NCBI RefSeq assembly: GCF_002929305.1
Contig: NZ_PJIO01000001.1
Coordinates: 609,118-673,117, forward strand
Direction of reading: 5' to 3'
DNA from: Arthrobacter sp. GMC3
GTDB lineage: Bacteria > Actinomycetota > Actinomycetes > Actinomycetales > Micrococcaceae
DNA length: 64,000 nucleotides
Position 1 is the stretch's first letter, and the number at the start of each line of letters is the position of its first letter. The notes below the pieces were generated by a model, which ran no database searches, had not been told where the DNA came from, and saw only the letters and a list, made by a program, of their open reading frames with translations. The translations under genes were made by a program, and so were the position numbers. Shown piece by piece: positions 8,625 through 18,404 of this stretch.

Positions 8625-9455
8625 GTGTTGAAAACTGCCGTAAAACCAAAATGGATCGCAGCCTTGGTATTTGCGCTGGCCGTAGCTGCCGTCTTTGTCT
8701 TGTTGAGTCAATGGCAATTTTCGCGTTCCCTCGAGAAGGATGTTGCACCCCCTTCCGTCACTGAGAAGGTGCAGCCGCTACTGAAAACCCTGCAGCCCGG
8801 CGAACCGTTGCTCGGTTCCGCAGAAGGGCAGTTGATCAGCGCAACAGGGCATTTTGACACCACAAAACAGGTCATCGTGCAGTCCCGCGTTCAGGGCGGC
8901 AACGTTGGCTACTGGGTGGTCACGGCGTTTGTGGTCGACGGCGCGCCCAAACTGAGCGGCGTCGGTGCCACCGAGGAAGTAGTGATCCCTGTGGCCCGAG
9001 GCTGGATCTCGGATCCGAGCCATGCGCAGGCTCCACCGGCAGGCAACCTCACCCTGGAAGGCCGGCTGCTCAACTCCGAAGGCCCCATCCTGAAGCAAAA
9101 CCTCCCCGCAGGCCAAGTTGGTGCGCTGTCCTCGGCAGAGCTGACCAATCTATGGGAAACCACCACGTACGCCGCGTTCGTGGTGTCATTCCAAGAAGAG
9201 GTCAACGGCAACAACGTTGGTGCAAACGCCACTCATGGTGACCTGGTCCCCATTACTGTCACTGCCACCGACCAGAACAACAAGATTAACTGGTTGAACA
9301 TTTTCTACTCCATCGAGTGGGTAGTGTTCGCCGGATTCGCCGTTTTCCTGTGGTGGCGTCTAGTGGCTGATGATTACCGCCGGGAACAAGACGAGCTGTT
9401 CGACGTCGACCATGACGACGAAGACGATGCCGTAAACCCAGATTTAGGAAAGTGA
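8625..9455 (+). CDS. SURF1 family cytochrome oxidase assembly protein
   Basis: The 276-aa product has the SURF1 layout: one N-terminal transmembrane helix (about 9-28) ending in LSQWQFSRS (family: LGxWQxxR), a periplasmic domain, and a second helix (about 226-247, FYSIEWVVFAGFAVFLWWRL) before an acidic cytoplasmic tail (DVDHDDEDDAV). SURF1 assists assembly of haem-copper oxidase subunit I. It starts with GTG on a leaderless promoter. The DUF3817 gene begins 6 bp after its stop codon, so the two form an operon. Confidence 0.88.
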   Translation: MLKTAVKPKWIAALVFALAVAAVFVLLSQWQFSRSLEKDVAPPSVTEKVQPLLKTLQPGEPLLGSAEGQLISATGHFDTTKQVIVQSRVQGGNVGYWVVTAFVVDGAPKLSGVGATEEVVIPVARGWISDPSHAQAPPAGNLTLEGRLLNSEGPILKQNLPAGQVGALSSAELTNLWETTTYAAFVVSFQEEVNGNNVGANATHGDLVPITVTATDQNNKINWLNIFYSIEWVVFAGFAVFLWWRLVADDYRREQDELFDVDHDDEDDAVNPDLGK

Positions 9456-9461
9456 AGCAAA

Positions 9462-9983
9462 GTGACTGAAAGCAACACCTCGGAACCCACGAACACGGCG
9501 TCGGATCAGACGGTGCCCAAGGCCGCTCCGAAGCGACGCTTTGGTGGAACCCCGGCACAGATCCTCAGTGCTCTGAAATTCTACAAAATACTGGCATATG
9601 CAACAGGCACCATGTTGCTGCTGCTGGTTGCAGAGCTGGTATTGCGCTATGGCTTCCACAGTGTGCTGGTGGCCGGTGGCACCGACTCCACCACGGGCGC
9701 CTCGCATGGCTTCGGCATGGTCAACATTGACGGCGGCGTCATGGCAATTACAGGTGGCCTGAATTTGTCCACCATGGTGCTCATTGTGCACGGCTGGATG
9801 TATGTGATCTACCTGATCGCCGATTTCCGGCTGTGGACACTGATGCGCTGGCAGTTCGGCAAGCTTGTCCTCATCGCCTTGGGAGGCGTGGTTCCGTTCC
9901 TGTCATTCATCGTTGAAGGCAGGGTCCACAAGGAAGTCTTGGCCGAGGTTGCCGCGAACCCCAAAGCCGCTAAAAGATACTAA
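9462..9983 (+). CDS. DUF3817 membrane protein
   Basis: The 173-aa product has a polar N-terminal tail (about 1-38) and the DUF3817 core beginning FYKILAYATGTMLLLLVAELVL, with three predicted membrane helices. VHGWMYVIYLIADFRLW is characteristic of the family. Function is unknown. Actinobacterial homologues often lie near SURF1 or guaA, as here. GTG start, with AGGAAAG just upstream in the end of SURF1. Confidence 0.85.
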   Translation: MTESNTSEPTNTASDQTVPKAAPKRRFGGTPAQILSALKFYKILAYATGTMLLLLVAELVLRYGFHSVLVAGGTDSTTGASHGFGMVNIDGGVMAITGGLNLSTMVLIVHGWMYVIYLIADFRLWTLMRWQFGKLVLIALGGVVPFLSFIVEGRVHKEVLAEVAANPKAAKRY

Positions 9984-10064
9984 TTTCGGCGAGCTCCACG
10001 GCAGATTTAAGAGGTTCTGCTCACGCCAGGGAGCCTGCCGGGGACTCGCGCTGGCGCGGTGGGT

Positions 10065-10070
10065 TAAGAT
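10065..10070 (+). promoter_or_regulatory. -10 box of a leaderless promoter (guaA)
   Basis: TAAGAT is followed by 6 nt (TGAAGA) and then the GTG at 10077. Confidence 0.65.
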
Positions 10071-10076
10071 TGAAGA

Positions 10077-11666
10077 GTGACTAATCCCGCTACGGCCCAG
10101 ACTTCCCAGAAGCCCGTCCTGGTTGTGGACTACGGTGCCCAGTACGCCCAGTTGATTGCGCGCCGTGTGCGTGAGGCCAATGTGTACTCGGAAATCGTTC
10201 CGCATACCTATACAACTGCGCAGTTGCTGGCTAAAAACCCAGCTGCCATCATCCTCTCCGGTGGACCGTCAAGTGTCTACGCAGAGGGTGCGCCAAACGT
10301 TGGCGCAGACCTGTTTGAAGCCGGTATCCCGGTCTTGGGTATTTGCTATGGCTTCCAAGCCATGGCGGCAGCCTTGGGCGGAACCGTTGCCGAGACAGGT
10401 TTGCGTGAATACGGCGCAACCGACGTCACCTTGATCGGCGAAAGCCGCTCCATCCTGGCGTCCACCCCCGAAGCACAGACCACCTGGATGAGCCACGGCG
10501 ACAGCGTGCAGAAGGCACCCGAGGGCTTCGACGTCCTCGCCTCCTCCGCAGGCGCCCCCGTTGCTGCCTTCGCGAACGAGGAAAAATGCCTCTTCGGCGT
10601 GCAGTGGCACCCCGAAGTCAAGCACTCCGAGTTCGGCCAGAAGGTGTTGGAGAACTTCCTGTTCAACGGCGCCAAGCTGGAGAAGAACTGGACTGCCAAC
10701 AGCATCCTTGACGAGCAGGTCGACCGTATCCGTGAGCAGATCGGCAGCGCGAAGGTCATCTGCGGACTCTCCGGCGGCGTTGACTCCGCCGTGGCCGCCG
10801 CACTTGTGCAGCGCGCCGTGGGCGATCAGCTCACCTGCGTATTCGTCAACCATGGCCTGCTCCGTCAGGGCGAGGCCGAGCAGGTGGAGCTCGATTTCGT
10901 AGCCTCCACCGGAGCCAATCTGTACGTTGCCAACGAGCAGGACCGCTTCCTGAACGCACTTGCCGGCGTTTCCGATCCGGAGACCAAGCGCAAGATCATC
11001 GGCCGCGAATTCATTCGTGCCTTCGAGGAAGCCGAACGTGCCATCATGGCCGAGGCCGCCTCCGAGGGCGAAGAGATCAAGTTCCTGGTCCAGGGCACCC
11101 TGTACCCCGACGTCGTGGAATCCGGCGGTGGTGAAGGCGCAGCCAACATCAAGAGCCACCACAACGTTGGTGGACTGCCCGAGGACCTGCGCTTTGAGCT
11201 CGTTGAGCCGTTGCGTGCCTTGTTCAAGGACGAGGTCCGCGCTGTTGGCGCCGAGTTGGGCCTGCCGCCCGAAATCGTTGGCCGCCAGCCGTTCCCCGGC
11301 CCCGGCCTGGGAATCCGCATCGTTGGTGAGATCACCGGCGAGCGTCTGGAACTGCTCCGCAAGGCCGACGCCATTGCGCGCGCCGAACTGACCGCAGCTG
11401 GCTTGGACAATGAGGTATGGCAGATGCCGGTTGTGCTGCTTGCCGATGTGCGCAGTGTTGGCGTCATGGGCGATGGCCGTACTTATGGTCACCCCATTGT
11501 GCTCCGTCCTGTCTCCTCCGAGGACGCCATGACGGCCGACTGGTCACGCCTGCCGTACGATCTTTTGGCTCGCATCTCCAACCGAATCACCAATGAGGTG
11601 GAGGGTGTCAACCGCGTTGTTCTGGACGTCACGTCCAAGCCACCGGGAACCATTGAGTGGGAGTAA
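10077..11666 (+). CDS. guaA: Glutamine-hydrolysing GMP synthase
   Basis: The 529-aa enzyme converts XMP to GMP using ATP and glutamine in the cytoplasm. The N-terminal class I amidotransferase shows the nucleophile elbow [10 protein letters not shown] and the histidine/glutamate region [12 protein letters not shown]. The ATP-pyrophosphatase domain follows with the P-loop [12 protein letters not shown]. The C-terminal dimerisation domain ends in the universal [11 protein letters not shown]. Length and motif order are normal. It starts with GTG on a leaderless promoter. Confidence 0.98.
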   Translation: MTNPATAQTSQKPVLVVDYGAQYAQLIARRVREANVYSEIVPHTYTTAQLLAKNPAAIILSGGPSSVYAEGAPNVGADLFEAGIPVLGICYGFQAMAAALGGTVAETGLREYGATDVTLIGESRSILASTPEAQTTWMSHGDSVQKAPEGFDVLASSAGAPVAAFANEEKCLFGVQWHPEVKHSEFGQKVLENFLFNGAKLEKNWTANSILDEQVDRIREQIGSAKVICGLSGGVDSAVAAALVQRAVGDQLTCVFVNHGLLRQGEAEQVELDFVASTGANLYVANEQDRFLNALAGVSDPETKRKIIGREFIRAFEEAERAIMAEAASEGEEIKFLVQGTLYPDVVESGGGEGAANIKSHHNVGGLPEDLRFELVEPLRALFKDEVRAVGAELGLPPEIVGRQPFPGPGLGIRIVGEITGERLELLRKADAIARAELTAAGLDNEVWQMPVVLLADVRSVGVMGDGRTYGHPIVLRPVSSEDAMTADWSRLPYDLLARISNRITNEVEGVNRVVLDVTSKPPGTIEWE

Positions 11667-11678
11667 TTCCCACAGGAA

Positions 11679-11732
11679 CACTGGGGAGTATCGAATTAGC
11701 CTAATTTCTGGCTTTTTTGGTGCTCCCCAGTG
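11679..11732 (+). terminator. Probable terminator after guaA
   Basis: CACTGGGGAG (11679-11688) and CTCCCCAGTG (11723-11732) form a 10-bp stem. The loop holds a small AGCC/GGCT hairpin followed by TTTTTT, which may be the real stop signal. Confidence 0.55.
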
Positions 11733-11763
11733 CGCCGTTCGGGCATTAATGGGCTGAGCGAGA

Positions 11764-11769
11764 TAGCCT
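11764..11769 (+). promoter_or_regulatory. -10 box of a leaderless promoter (helicase-like gene)
   Basis: TAGCCT lies 7 nt before the ATG at 11777. Confidence 0.5.
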
Positions 11770-11776
11770 AAAATGC

Positions 11777-14700
11777 ATGTCAGTATGGTCAAGACCGTTC
11801 CGCTCAAATGCAGAGAAGAAGGCACCCGTGTCCGAAGTCGCAGGTCCCGCTAAGAGCTCTGCCGAGCTCCAAACATGGCTTGCAGGGTTGGATTCCTACG
11901 CCGGTGTGGACACCGCTCTGGCCTTCGTGAAAAGCGATGCAGGCTGTATCGACCTCACCCACGCGCACCCGTCTGGGCTGGCGCAGCTGCTCGCGGGCCG
12001 GAAAACCCGGTTGTCCACACTCATCCGGGAGCCGGACCACTATTCCTCCGCCAAACGCGCGGCGGCATCATTGCGGACCAAAATCTTTGAACTGAGCACC
12101 GATCGCGGGATCGACGTCGGCTACCTTGCCGCCGGGCTTGCCCGGTGGTCCGTTGTGGGGGGACAAAACAGCGGTGACGTGTGCGCGCCTGTGCTGTTGG
12201 CCGGCGTCGCACTGACAGTTCGGGCAGGCCAGGACGACTACGAACTCCAGCTCATGGAGCAGGCCCAGGTGAACCCTGCCCTGGTGAAGTATCTCAACAA
12301 ACACGCCAACATCAGGGTCGACGCCGACGCCCTGGGCAGGCTCGCCTACAGCACCGCCCGCTTTGACCCGGCACCTGTGTTGGACAAACTCCGCGCACTC
12401 CTGGCACCCATTGACGGTGCCTCCGTGGAGCACGAACTTTTGGTTTCCTCGTTTGCTTTCCTGGCAGAGAACTTGCGTGATCCCGCTTTGCTGGCGGGTT
12501 CGGAACTGTTGGAGAAACTGCAACGCCACAGCGACGACGACGTCCTGCCGGTGGAGCTCGAACCCGATTTCGCCAAGTTCACGGCGCTCGATGACAGGCT
12601 TCCCGAGGACGAAATCCTTGTGTGCGACGCCGACCCGCAGCAGCAATACGTACTTGACCTGATTCGCACGGGCGAGTCGGTGTTGGTGTCCACACCTCCC
12701 GGAACGGGTCAAACCCAGACGGCCATCAACGCTATTGCGGAGCTGGTACATGACGGCAAGAGTGTCTTGGTGGTGGGAGAGCGCCGCAGCACCTTGAATG
12801 AGCTGGCCCAAAAGCTTGGTGAGATGGACCTTGATTCGCTGTTGCTGCAATTGAGCGCACAAACTGGTCCGCAACAGATCAAGTCCCAGCTGATCCGCTC
12901 GATCACCCGCAACGAGAAAGCTACTGAGCCGCGGCTTGGCAGCCTATTCTCGACACTCGTGGACCACCGCCACCAATTAGTGGACCACGTAGCAAGCTTG
13001 CACAATGTCCGCGACCGCTGGGGCTGCTCGCCGTATCAGGCTATGCAGTCGCTGGCTGAGCTGACCTCCATTCACCCGGCGCCGGCCACCACCGTCAGGC
13101 TCAAGCGCAGCGTGTTGGACAACGTCAGGGACCGCGGGGACCTCAGCGGTCGCCTGCGGCGTGCCGCGGAACTTGGCGCGTTCAGCCAGGTTGCCGTCAG
13201 TAGTGCCTGGCACGGGGCCCGCATGGTGACTCGCAAGGAAACTGAAGTCGCCTACGGGCTGGCGCAGGACCTGTTTGAACAGGTACCGATCTTTGCGGCG
13301 AAGATGGACGAGGTTGCCGACTTTGGGCAAATCCGACACGGCAATACTTTTGCCCAGTGGGGGCGCCAGCTGAGTATGTTGGTGGCCATTCGTGAAAGCC
13401 TGGATAAATTCAAGTCGGACGTTTTCGACTGGCCCATCGATGAGATGATCGCGGCCACAGCCACCACTGCCTGGCGTCGCGAGAACGGTATCGACATGCC
13501 GGCTCTGCAGCGTGCGCGCTACCGGCGGAACGCCAAGGACTTTGTCCGACCCGGTGTCCACATTGCCGATTTGCACGAGTCTTTGGTGCTTGTCAACGAA
13601 CAAAGTTCCCTGTGGGCTCAGGCCGCCACCAGCAAACGGCATCCCACCGTTCCCGCGGGCTTGGCAGAGCTGAACCGTACCTACACGGACCTGTTTCAGA
13701 AGCTAACTGCGCTCGGCACCATCCTGGAACGCACCGTTGACGGCGGCGATCTGGTTAATTTCAACGACGGCGAATTGGTAGGCCGCCTTGATGCGCTAGT
13801 ACAGGACAAGGAATCACTAGAGACGCTGCCGGAGCGTACTCTGCTGCTTGAAAGCATGCGTGAACAGGGGCTCGGGGAGCTCCTTGATGATTTGTCACGC
13901 CGCGAGGTCGGGCACAGGGAGACGAACGCGGAGCTCGAACTTGCCTGGTGGCAGTCGGCCCTTGAAGCGATGATCAGTGGCGATGACTACTTGGCCATGT
14001 CGGACGGTGAAAATCTGCGCCGTTTAGAGGCCGAGTTCCGGTTGGCCGATCAGGCCCATGTTGCCGCCGGTCCGGCACGAATACGCTGGAAACTCGCTCA
14101 GGAGTGGCGTGAAGTAGTATCCGGTCGCAACCGGCAGGGTGAAATGCTCCGCAACGTTCTCAAGGACGGCAGGGTCTCCCTGGATGCCTTGGGCGTCCAG
14201 GCACCTGACCTGCTCAAGAACCTGGTTCCCGTCTTCACCGCCAGTCCTTTGGTGGTGCCATCGGCAATCCCCGCCGACTTCCGCTTTGACGCCGTCGTCA
14301 TTTTGGATGCCGAATCCACTTCCCTGCAATCGGCGTTGCCTTCTCTGGCCAGGGCAGATCAGGTCATCGCCTTCGGTGACGAGCAGACAGCCTGCCCGCG
14401 TAGCTTCAATGTTTCGGTAGGGGACGCAGCAGCACAAGCCGCCGATCAGCACCCCTTGGAAAGCGTCCTGGGCGCGTTGTCCCGGGTGCTTCCACGCCAC
14501 CGCCTCACAGTGTCCTACCGTGCCGTTGACGAGGACCTGGTCCTGCAGTTGAGCAGCGGATTCTATGACTCACAGCTGCAACGCTTGCCCGACGGTCGGG
14601 CCGTGACAGGCTTGGAAAAGTCACTCTCCGTCGACTATCTCCCGGACGGCAAAGGCCTCCCCGGGGCTGGCAGCGGCGGCGTCGAATCCGTGGTGGCCGA

Positions 14701-15895
14701 GGTCAATCGTGTTGTGGACATGGTGTTTGAGCATGCAAGGGTGCGTCCGCGCGAATCCCTGGCCGTGATCTCGGCCAGCGAACGCCATGCGGTCCGTGTT
14801 GCCCAGGCCATCCGACTGCAAATGGCCAACCATCCGTTGCTGGCAAGTTTCTTTGAGTCAGGCCCGGAGTCATTCCGGGTTGTCACCATTGACCGCGCCG
14901 CCGGTTTGGTCCGGGACCGGGTCATCTTCTCACTCGGTTACGGTCGCACACCCCACGGGAGAGCACTTCACGGCTTTGGCCCGTTGTCCGAGCCTGACGG
15001 CCGGGCAAAGTTTGCCCTGGCCATGACCCGGGCCCGGAACCACATTCACATCATCACCTGTTTCCGTCCGGAGGACTTGGACGAGCAACGGCTCAGCTAT
15101 GGCGCTGTGGACTTCTTTGAGTTACTGGACCGTGAACTGGCTGGCAACTCGCTCCTGGGCACGCCCGCGTCAAGGGCCCAAGACAGCGAGAAACGCGCTG
15201 GTGAAGACCCTCTGGTGGCTGATCTTGCAGACCGTCTGCGGGCCAGGGGTGCACGAGTGTGGCACCACTACGACGGTGCACTGGACATTGTGGCGGCACC
15301 CGATCCTGTCTCCTTGTTGGGCCGGGAAGAACACGAAATTCCAGTTCCAGTAGCCGTGGAGTCCGACGGCACCGCGAAGTACCAAAGCATGAGTGTTCGC
15401 GAACGAAGCCGTTTGCGCCCGCAAATGCTGGAACGGCTCGGTTGGCGCTATGTTCCGTTGTGGACCATCGAGGTCTTTACTGACCCGTCTAGTTGTGCGG
15501 ACCAGATTGGCCGATACCTGGGATTGTCCTCCACAGCAGTTGACGCCGAGCTAACTTCACTGATTGGCGCATCCCTGGACACCTCAATGACTGCTGTTAT
15601 TGATTCCCCACGTTCCCGGCGCCGGACACCAGCGCCGGACACCGACAAAGACGCAGTATCTGCAAGTGAAGGAAGCCCGACCACAGTGGACGAGACCAGC
15701 AAGACAGCAAACGAGCCAACGGTCAGCAGCGGCGTCGACGCCGAAAATAAGGATGTGCCCGCGCTCAAGCCCGACACGGACGACGTCCTGCCTAAGGTGG
15801 CCCCCCACGATGCGGCGCACACCTGGGGTGACGAGCTTGGCGGCCAGGGCCACGATGAATGGTTGCAAGAAAACAAGCCACCACATTGGGGCTAG
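11777..15895 (+). CDS. Degenerate SF1 helicase-like protein with C-terminal nuclease domain
   Basis: The 1372-aa product has the layout of large DUF4011-type (Upf1-like) SF1 helicases with a C-terminal Vsr/MTES-like endonuclease domain. The Walker A motif at 307-313 reads PPGTGQT: the catalytic lysine is glutamine (codon CAA, Q312). The Walker B/DEAS region reads LDAES (D844, E846). The later helicase region (about 1035-1105, FGPLSEPDGRAKFALAMTRARNH) is recognisable. The C-terminal domain (about 1145-1245) keeps VESDG (E1195, D1197) and RLRPQMLERLGWRY, as in Vsr-like nucleases. The open reading frame is intact over 4.1 kb, so the changes are not simple decay. ATP hydrolysis is doubtful; nuclease activity is plausible. 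The tail after about 1270 is low-complexity. A small membrane protein follows 14 bp later. Confidence 0.8.
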   Translation: MSVWSRPFRSNAEKKAPVSEVAGPAKSSAELQTWLAGLDSYAGVDTALAFVKSDAGCIDLTHAHPSGLAQLLAGRKTRLSTLIREPDHYSSAKRAAASLRTKIFELSTDRGIDVGYLAAGLARWSVVGGQNSGDVCAPVLLAGVALTVRAGQDDYELQLMEQAQVNPALVKYLNKHANIRVDADALGRLAYSTARFDPAPVLDKLRALLAPIDGASVEHELLVSSFAFLAENLRDPALLAGSELLEKLQRHSDDDVLPVELEPDFAKFTALDDRLPEDEILVCDADPQQQYVLDLIRTGESVLVSTPPGTGQTQTAINAIAELVHDGKSVLVVGERRSTLNELAQKLGEMDLDSLLLQLSAQTGPQQIKSQLIRSITRNEKATEPRLGSLFSTLVDHRHQLVDHVASLHNVRDRWGCSPYQAMQSLAELTSIHPAPATTVRLKRSVLDNVRDRGDLSGRLRRAAELGAFSQVAVSSAWHGARMVTRKETEVAYGLAQDLFEQVPIFAAKMDEVADFGQIRHGNTFAQWGRQLSMLVAIRESLDKFKSDVFDWPIDEMIAATATTAWRRENGIDMPALQRARYRRNAKDFVRPGVHIADLHESLVLVNEQSSLWAQAATSKRHPTVPAGLAELNRTYTDLFQKLTALGTILERTVDGGDLVNFNDGELVGRLDALVQDKESLETLPERTLLLESMREQGLGELLDDLSRREVGHRETNAELELAWWQSALEAMISGDDYLAMSDGENLRRLEAEFRLADQAHVAAGPARIRWKLAQEWREVVSGRNRQGEMLRNVLKDGRVSLDALGVQAPDLLKNLVPVFTASPLVVPSAIPADFRFDAVVILDAESTSLQSALPSLARADQVIAFGDEQTACPRSFNVSVGDAAAQAADQHPLESVLGALSRVLPRHRLTVSYRAVDEDLVLQLSSGFYDSQLQRLPDGRAVTGLEKSLSVDYLPDGKGLPGAGSGGVESVVAEVNRVVDMVFEHARVRPRESLAVISASERHAVRVAQAIRLQMANHPLLASFFESGPESFRVVTIDRAAGLVRDRVIFSLGYGRTPHGRALHGFGPLSEPDGRAKFALAMTRARNHIHIITCFRPEDLDEQRLSYGAVDFFELLDRELAGNSLLGTPASRAQDSEKRAGEDPLVADLADRLRARGARVWHHYDGALDIVAAPDPVSLLGREEHEIPVPVAVESDGTAKYQSMSVRERSRLRPQMLERLGWRYVPLWTIEVFTDPSSCADQIGRYLGLSSTAVDAELTSLIGASLDTSMTAVIDSPRSRRRTPAPDTDKDAVSASEGSPTTVDETSKTANEPTVSSGVDAENKDVPALKPDTDDVLPKVAPHDAAHTWGDELGGQGHDEWLQENKPPHWG

Positions 15896-15909
15896 GGAAC
15901 CAGGGCGAC

Positions 15910-16431
15910 GTGACCAATCAGCCGAAGTTTCCTGTTAGCGGCAAGTCGTTGCGCGGTTCATTCCGCAATGGGCCAGAAAGCCCGCCGCGGCCACGTCTGG
16001 TGAGTGTAGCCATGGTCTTGATGTGGGCAACCGCGCTCATGCAGGCCTTGGCGTCGGTGATAGCCACCGTTTATGCGACGTCTTCTGCCCGGAAGGAAAT
16101 TCTGCTGGCACAGCTAGCTGCCAACGGTAGCCCCGCCAGCCAGCTGGACATGATGGTATCCACCAGTGTGGTGACAGTGGTTGTGGCCGGCATCGTGACA
16201 GTCGGCGCCTATCTGATGATCGCCCACTTTGTTGGGCAGGGCCGGGCCTGGGCCAGGACGCTGGGTGCCGCGTTGGCCCTGCTGACGCTTGTTCAGCTCG
16301 TGGGCCTGCAGTACCCCACGGGGTACCCAACCTTGGCTCAGACCGCGTTTAGTGCCGTGGCCATGATCCTGTGCTACCTCCCCGGCCCGAGCCGCTACTT
16401 TGCGGCGGTGAAGGAATCTCGCAAGAAGTAG
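15910..16431 (+). CDS. Conserved membrane protein, 4 helices predicted
   Basis: The 173-aa product starts at GTG 15910, preceded by AGGGCGAC. A polar proline/arginine-rich N-terminus (about 1-33) precedes hydrophobic segments near 34-56, 83-106, 117-137 and 142-160. It probably shares a transcript with the helicase-like gene, given the 14-bp gap. I recognise no family. Confidence 0.65.
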   Translation: MTNQPKFPVSGKSLRGSFRNGPESPPRPRLVSVAMVLMWATALMQALASVIATVYATSSARKEILLAQLAANGSPASQLDMMVSTSVVTVVVAGIVTVGAYLMIAHFVGQGRAWARTLGAALALLTLVQLVGLQYPTGYPTLAQTAFSAVAMILCYLPGPSRYFAAVKESRKK

Positions 16432-16461
16432 CGGTTGGTGACTCGGGCTGGTAGCCGACAA

Positions 16462-17187
16462 TTACTTGACCATTACCAGAAAGATTTTCCCCCGAGCTGA
16501 GGCGCCGGCTAGGAGTGTTGCCTGGTCCGGAGTTGCGGCAACCACCACCAGGCCATCCACCTCAGGCCCCGGCAGCAAACTGTTGGTAGCTGCGAGTGCC
16601 GGGGTCCATAGGACGGGGACCGCCCGTGCCAGAACTTCATTGCTGGCTGGACCGTCGAGTCCCAAGTTGGCGCTCAAGACGACGTTGACAAGCTGGCCCT
16701 GACGAAGCAGTTGAACAGTTGCTGCATCGGCCAGGCGCAAAGGCACTGCCTGGCTACCAGGCGCTGAACCGATGAGGAGTTCTTCGCCCAAGAGTGCCGA
16801 ATCGGTCATGACCTCCCCGCGCCGGACAGGACCGGAGACCTGCCGCCCGACCCACTGCCCCGATGACTCCGACTTGGCCAGATGTCCGTCGGGAACAATC
16901 TCGGGGCTGACTCGTGCGGCCGTGAGATCCGCGGCCGCCAGGGCATGTCCGGCCGGAAGGTCGCGAGCCGCCACGAGAACCTCTGTTGTGACAGGGACTG
17001 ACGGAGTCAGTTGTTGCACGGTCAGGGCGGCAGCCGCGCAAAGTAGGATCGCAGCGACTAGTCGGCGCCGCCGGGTCACCCAGCGTGAAAGCTTCTCCAG
17101 CCGCGATAAGGGTCGCAGGCGAGGCGCCCCTCGCCATACTGGACGGTTGGCTGGTGGTGCGTTTGCCGAACTTCTGGGGAACTTCAT
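16462..17187 (-). CDS. SAF-domain protein, CpaB/RcpC-like
   Basis: The 241-aa product has a basic N-terminus, one transmembrane helix (about 43-60) and an SAF domain starting VLVAARDLPAGHALAAADL, the core seen in Flp pilus assembly protein CpaB. RcpC/CpaB-like sequence follows to the C-terminus. In Flp systems CpaB acts in the periplasm with the secretin. No other pilus gene is adjacent, so a pilus role is only inferred. The start at 17187 is set by a leaderless promoter at 17194-17199. Confidence 0.8.
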   Translation of the reverse strand: MKFPRSSANAPPANRPVWRGAPRLRPLSRLEKLSRWVTRRRRLVAAILLCAAAALTVQQLTPSVPVTTEVLVAARDLPAGHALAAADLTAARVSPEIVPDGHLAKSESSGQWVGRQVSGPVRRGEVMTDSALLGEELLIGSAPGSQAVPLRLADAATVQLLRQGQLVNVVLSANLGLDGPASNEVLARAVPVLWTPALAATNSLLPGPEVDGLVVVAATPDQATLLAGASARGKIFLVMVK

Positions 17188-17193
17188 AGGCCA

Positions 17194-17199
17194 ACGCTA
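17194..17199 (-). promoter_or_regulatory. -10 box of a leaderless promoter (SAF gene)
   Basis: On the minus strand TAGCGT is followed by 6 nt and then the ATG at 17187. Confidence 0.55.
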
Positions 17200-17277
17200 A
17201 AGGGAACGGGCAGCTCCAGAAAGCGTCAAACTTAAGAATGTGGACAACGATCCGAAGTGCGCCCCCTGTGGAGGGGT

Positions 17278-17592
17278 TTAGCTACCGACGGCCGCCGGCG
17301 CCTTGCCGGCAGTGGAGCTTCCAGCGCTGGTACTTGCCGGCGTCGAGCTCTTCACACTTGAAGCGGGGCTGGTGGAGGATTCGCTCGGCGAAGCGGCCGG
17401 AACCGAACTGCCACCGGAGCGCGAATCGGTGCGGTAAAAACCGGAACCCTTGAAGACAACGCCTACGGAGTTGAACTTCTTGCGCAGTGCGCCGCGGCAT
17501 TCCGGGCAGACGGTCAGCGAATCGTCACTGAAGGACTGCTGGATGTCGAATGCGTGGTTGCAATCTTTGCAGGCGTAAGCGTATGTGGGCAC
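17278..17592 (-). CDS. FmdB-family zinc ribbon protein
   Basis: The 104-aa product begins PTYAYACKDCNHAFDIQQ and contains two CxxC pairs (CKDC and CPEC) that should bind one zinc, as in the FmdB regulatory family. KFNSVGVVFKGSGFYRTD is conserved. The last 40 residues are Ser/Pro/Ala-rich and probably disordered. The GTG at 17592 is chosen because AGGAGG lies 7 nt upstream; the ATG at 17613 is ahead of that site. Function is unknown; an association with mechanosensitive channel or cyclo-ligase genes is common in actinobacteria, and the cyclo-ligase gene is next upstream. Confidence 0.88.
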   Translation of the reverse strand: MPTYAYACKDCNHAFDIQQSFSDDSLTVCPECRGALRKKFNSVGVVFKGSGFYRTDSRSGGSSVPAASPSESSTSPASSVKSSTPASTSAGSSTAGKAPAAVGS

Positions 17593-17696
17593 TGGTTTTC
17601 CTCCTGGATACATGCGTCGGGACCGTCCTGCCTAGCAGTCCATGGTCCCGAGTGCTAATTCTATCACCGCACTGCATAACGGTCGGTGGGTCCGCA

Positions 17697-18317
17697 TTAT
17701 TTCACGGTTACCAGGAAGCCTTGTGGCGTCAGGACATAGCCGACGGGCTGATCATGCGCATCGTGGGGGAGCTGCAAGGGCGCCATCACTTCGTGTTCGT
17801 AGACGACGGCGGCCGTCGAAACGCCGGCTAGCGCACCGTTGTTGGTGGTTGCCAGAGATGCCAGAAAGCGGTCGTAGTAACCTCCGCCCTGGCCCAGGCG
17901 CACCCCTGAAGTGTCGACCGCAAGAGCAGGAAGTAGGACTACCGCAACGTCGCCAAGTTCCGCGAAGCTGTATCGTGTGCCCACAGGCTCCATGACGGGA
18001 GCCAGAGTGCTTCGCGCCATGGGGGCGCCAGGGCGCCACTCAACCCAGTTCAACTGATGGTCGGACTCGCAGACAGGTACAAACACGGTGTGGCCCGCGT
18101 CCGTCAACGCCGTCAATAGCAAGCCGGTTGACGGTTCGGAGCCTACAGAAACGTAGGCAGAAATTGCGGCGGCGTTCGGGTTTGATCCTAGGCGCGAGGC
18201 CATCTGAAGACCAGCGGTGGCTAGGCCAGCAGCGGCACGGGCACGGTCGCCGTCGTCCATTGAAAGGCGGTGGCTGCGGATCTGCGCACGCCACTCGACC
18301 TTGGAAAGTGGCGGCAT
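17697..18317 (-). CDS. 5-formyltetrahydrofolate cyclo-ligase
   Basis: The 206-aa enzyme converts 5-formyl-THF to 5,10-methenyl-THF with ATP. The conserved ATP/folate-binding sequence RLGQGGGYYDRFLA lies in the C-terminal half (about 141-154). The N-terminal basic segment WRAQIRSHR is also typical. Length is normal. It is divergent from galU, with about 87 bp between the starts. Confidence 0.92.
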   Translation of the reverse strand: MPPLSKVEWRAQIRSHRLSMDDGDRARAAAGLATAGLQMASRLGSNPNAAAISAYVSVGSEPSTGLLLTALTDAGHTVFVPVCESDHQLNWVEWRPGAPMARSTLAPVMEPVGTRYSFAELGDVAVVLLPALAVDTSGVRLGQGGGYYDRFLASLATTNNGALAGVSTAAVVYEHEVMAPLQLPHDAHDQPVGYVLTPQGFLVTVK

Positions 18318-18392
18318 TTACTTGACCTGCCCTTCATAGGATGATGTGTGCAACTTCGCACCAGTGTCCGGCAAGAAGTCTGCATCGTCAGT

Positions 18393-18398
18393 TAGTCT
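18393..18398 (+). promoter_or_regulatory. -10 box of a leaderless promoter (galU)
   Basis: TAGTCT is followed by 6 nt (AGGAGC) and then the ATG at 18405. AGGAG could also act as a ribosome binding site. Confidence 0.55.
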
Positions 18399-18404
18399 AG
18401 GAGC

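Noticed and set aside
10269..11492. Long minus-strand open frame (407 codons) opposite guaA
   Set aside because: It is the mirror of a highly conserved coding sequence with strong codon bias; its translation has no domain and no plausible start.
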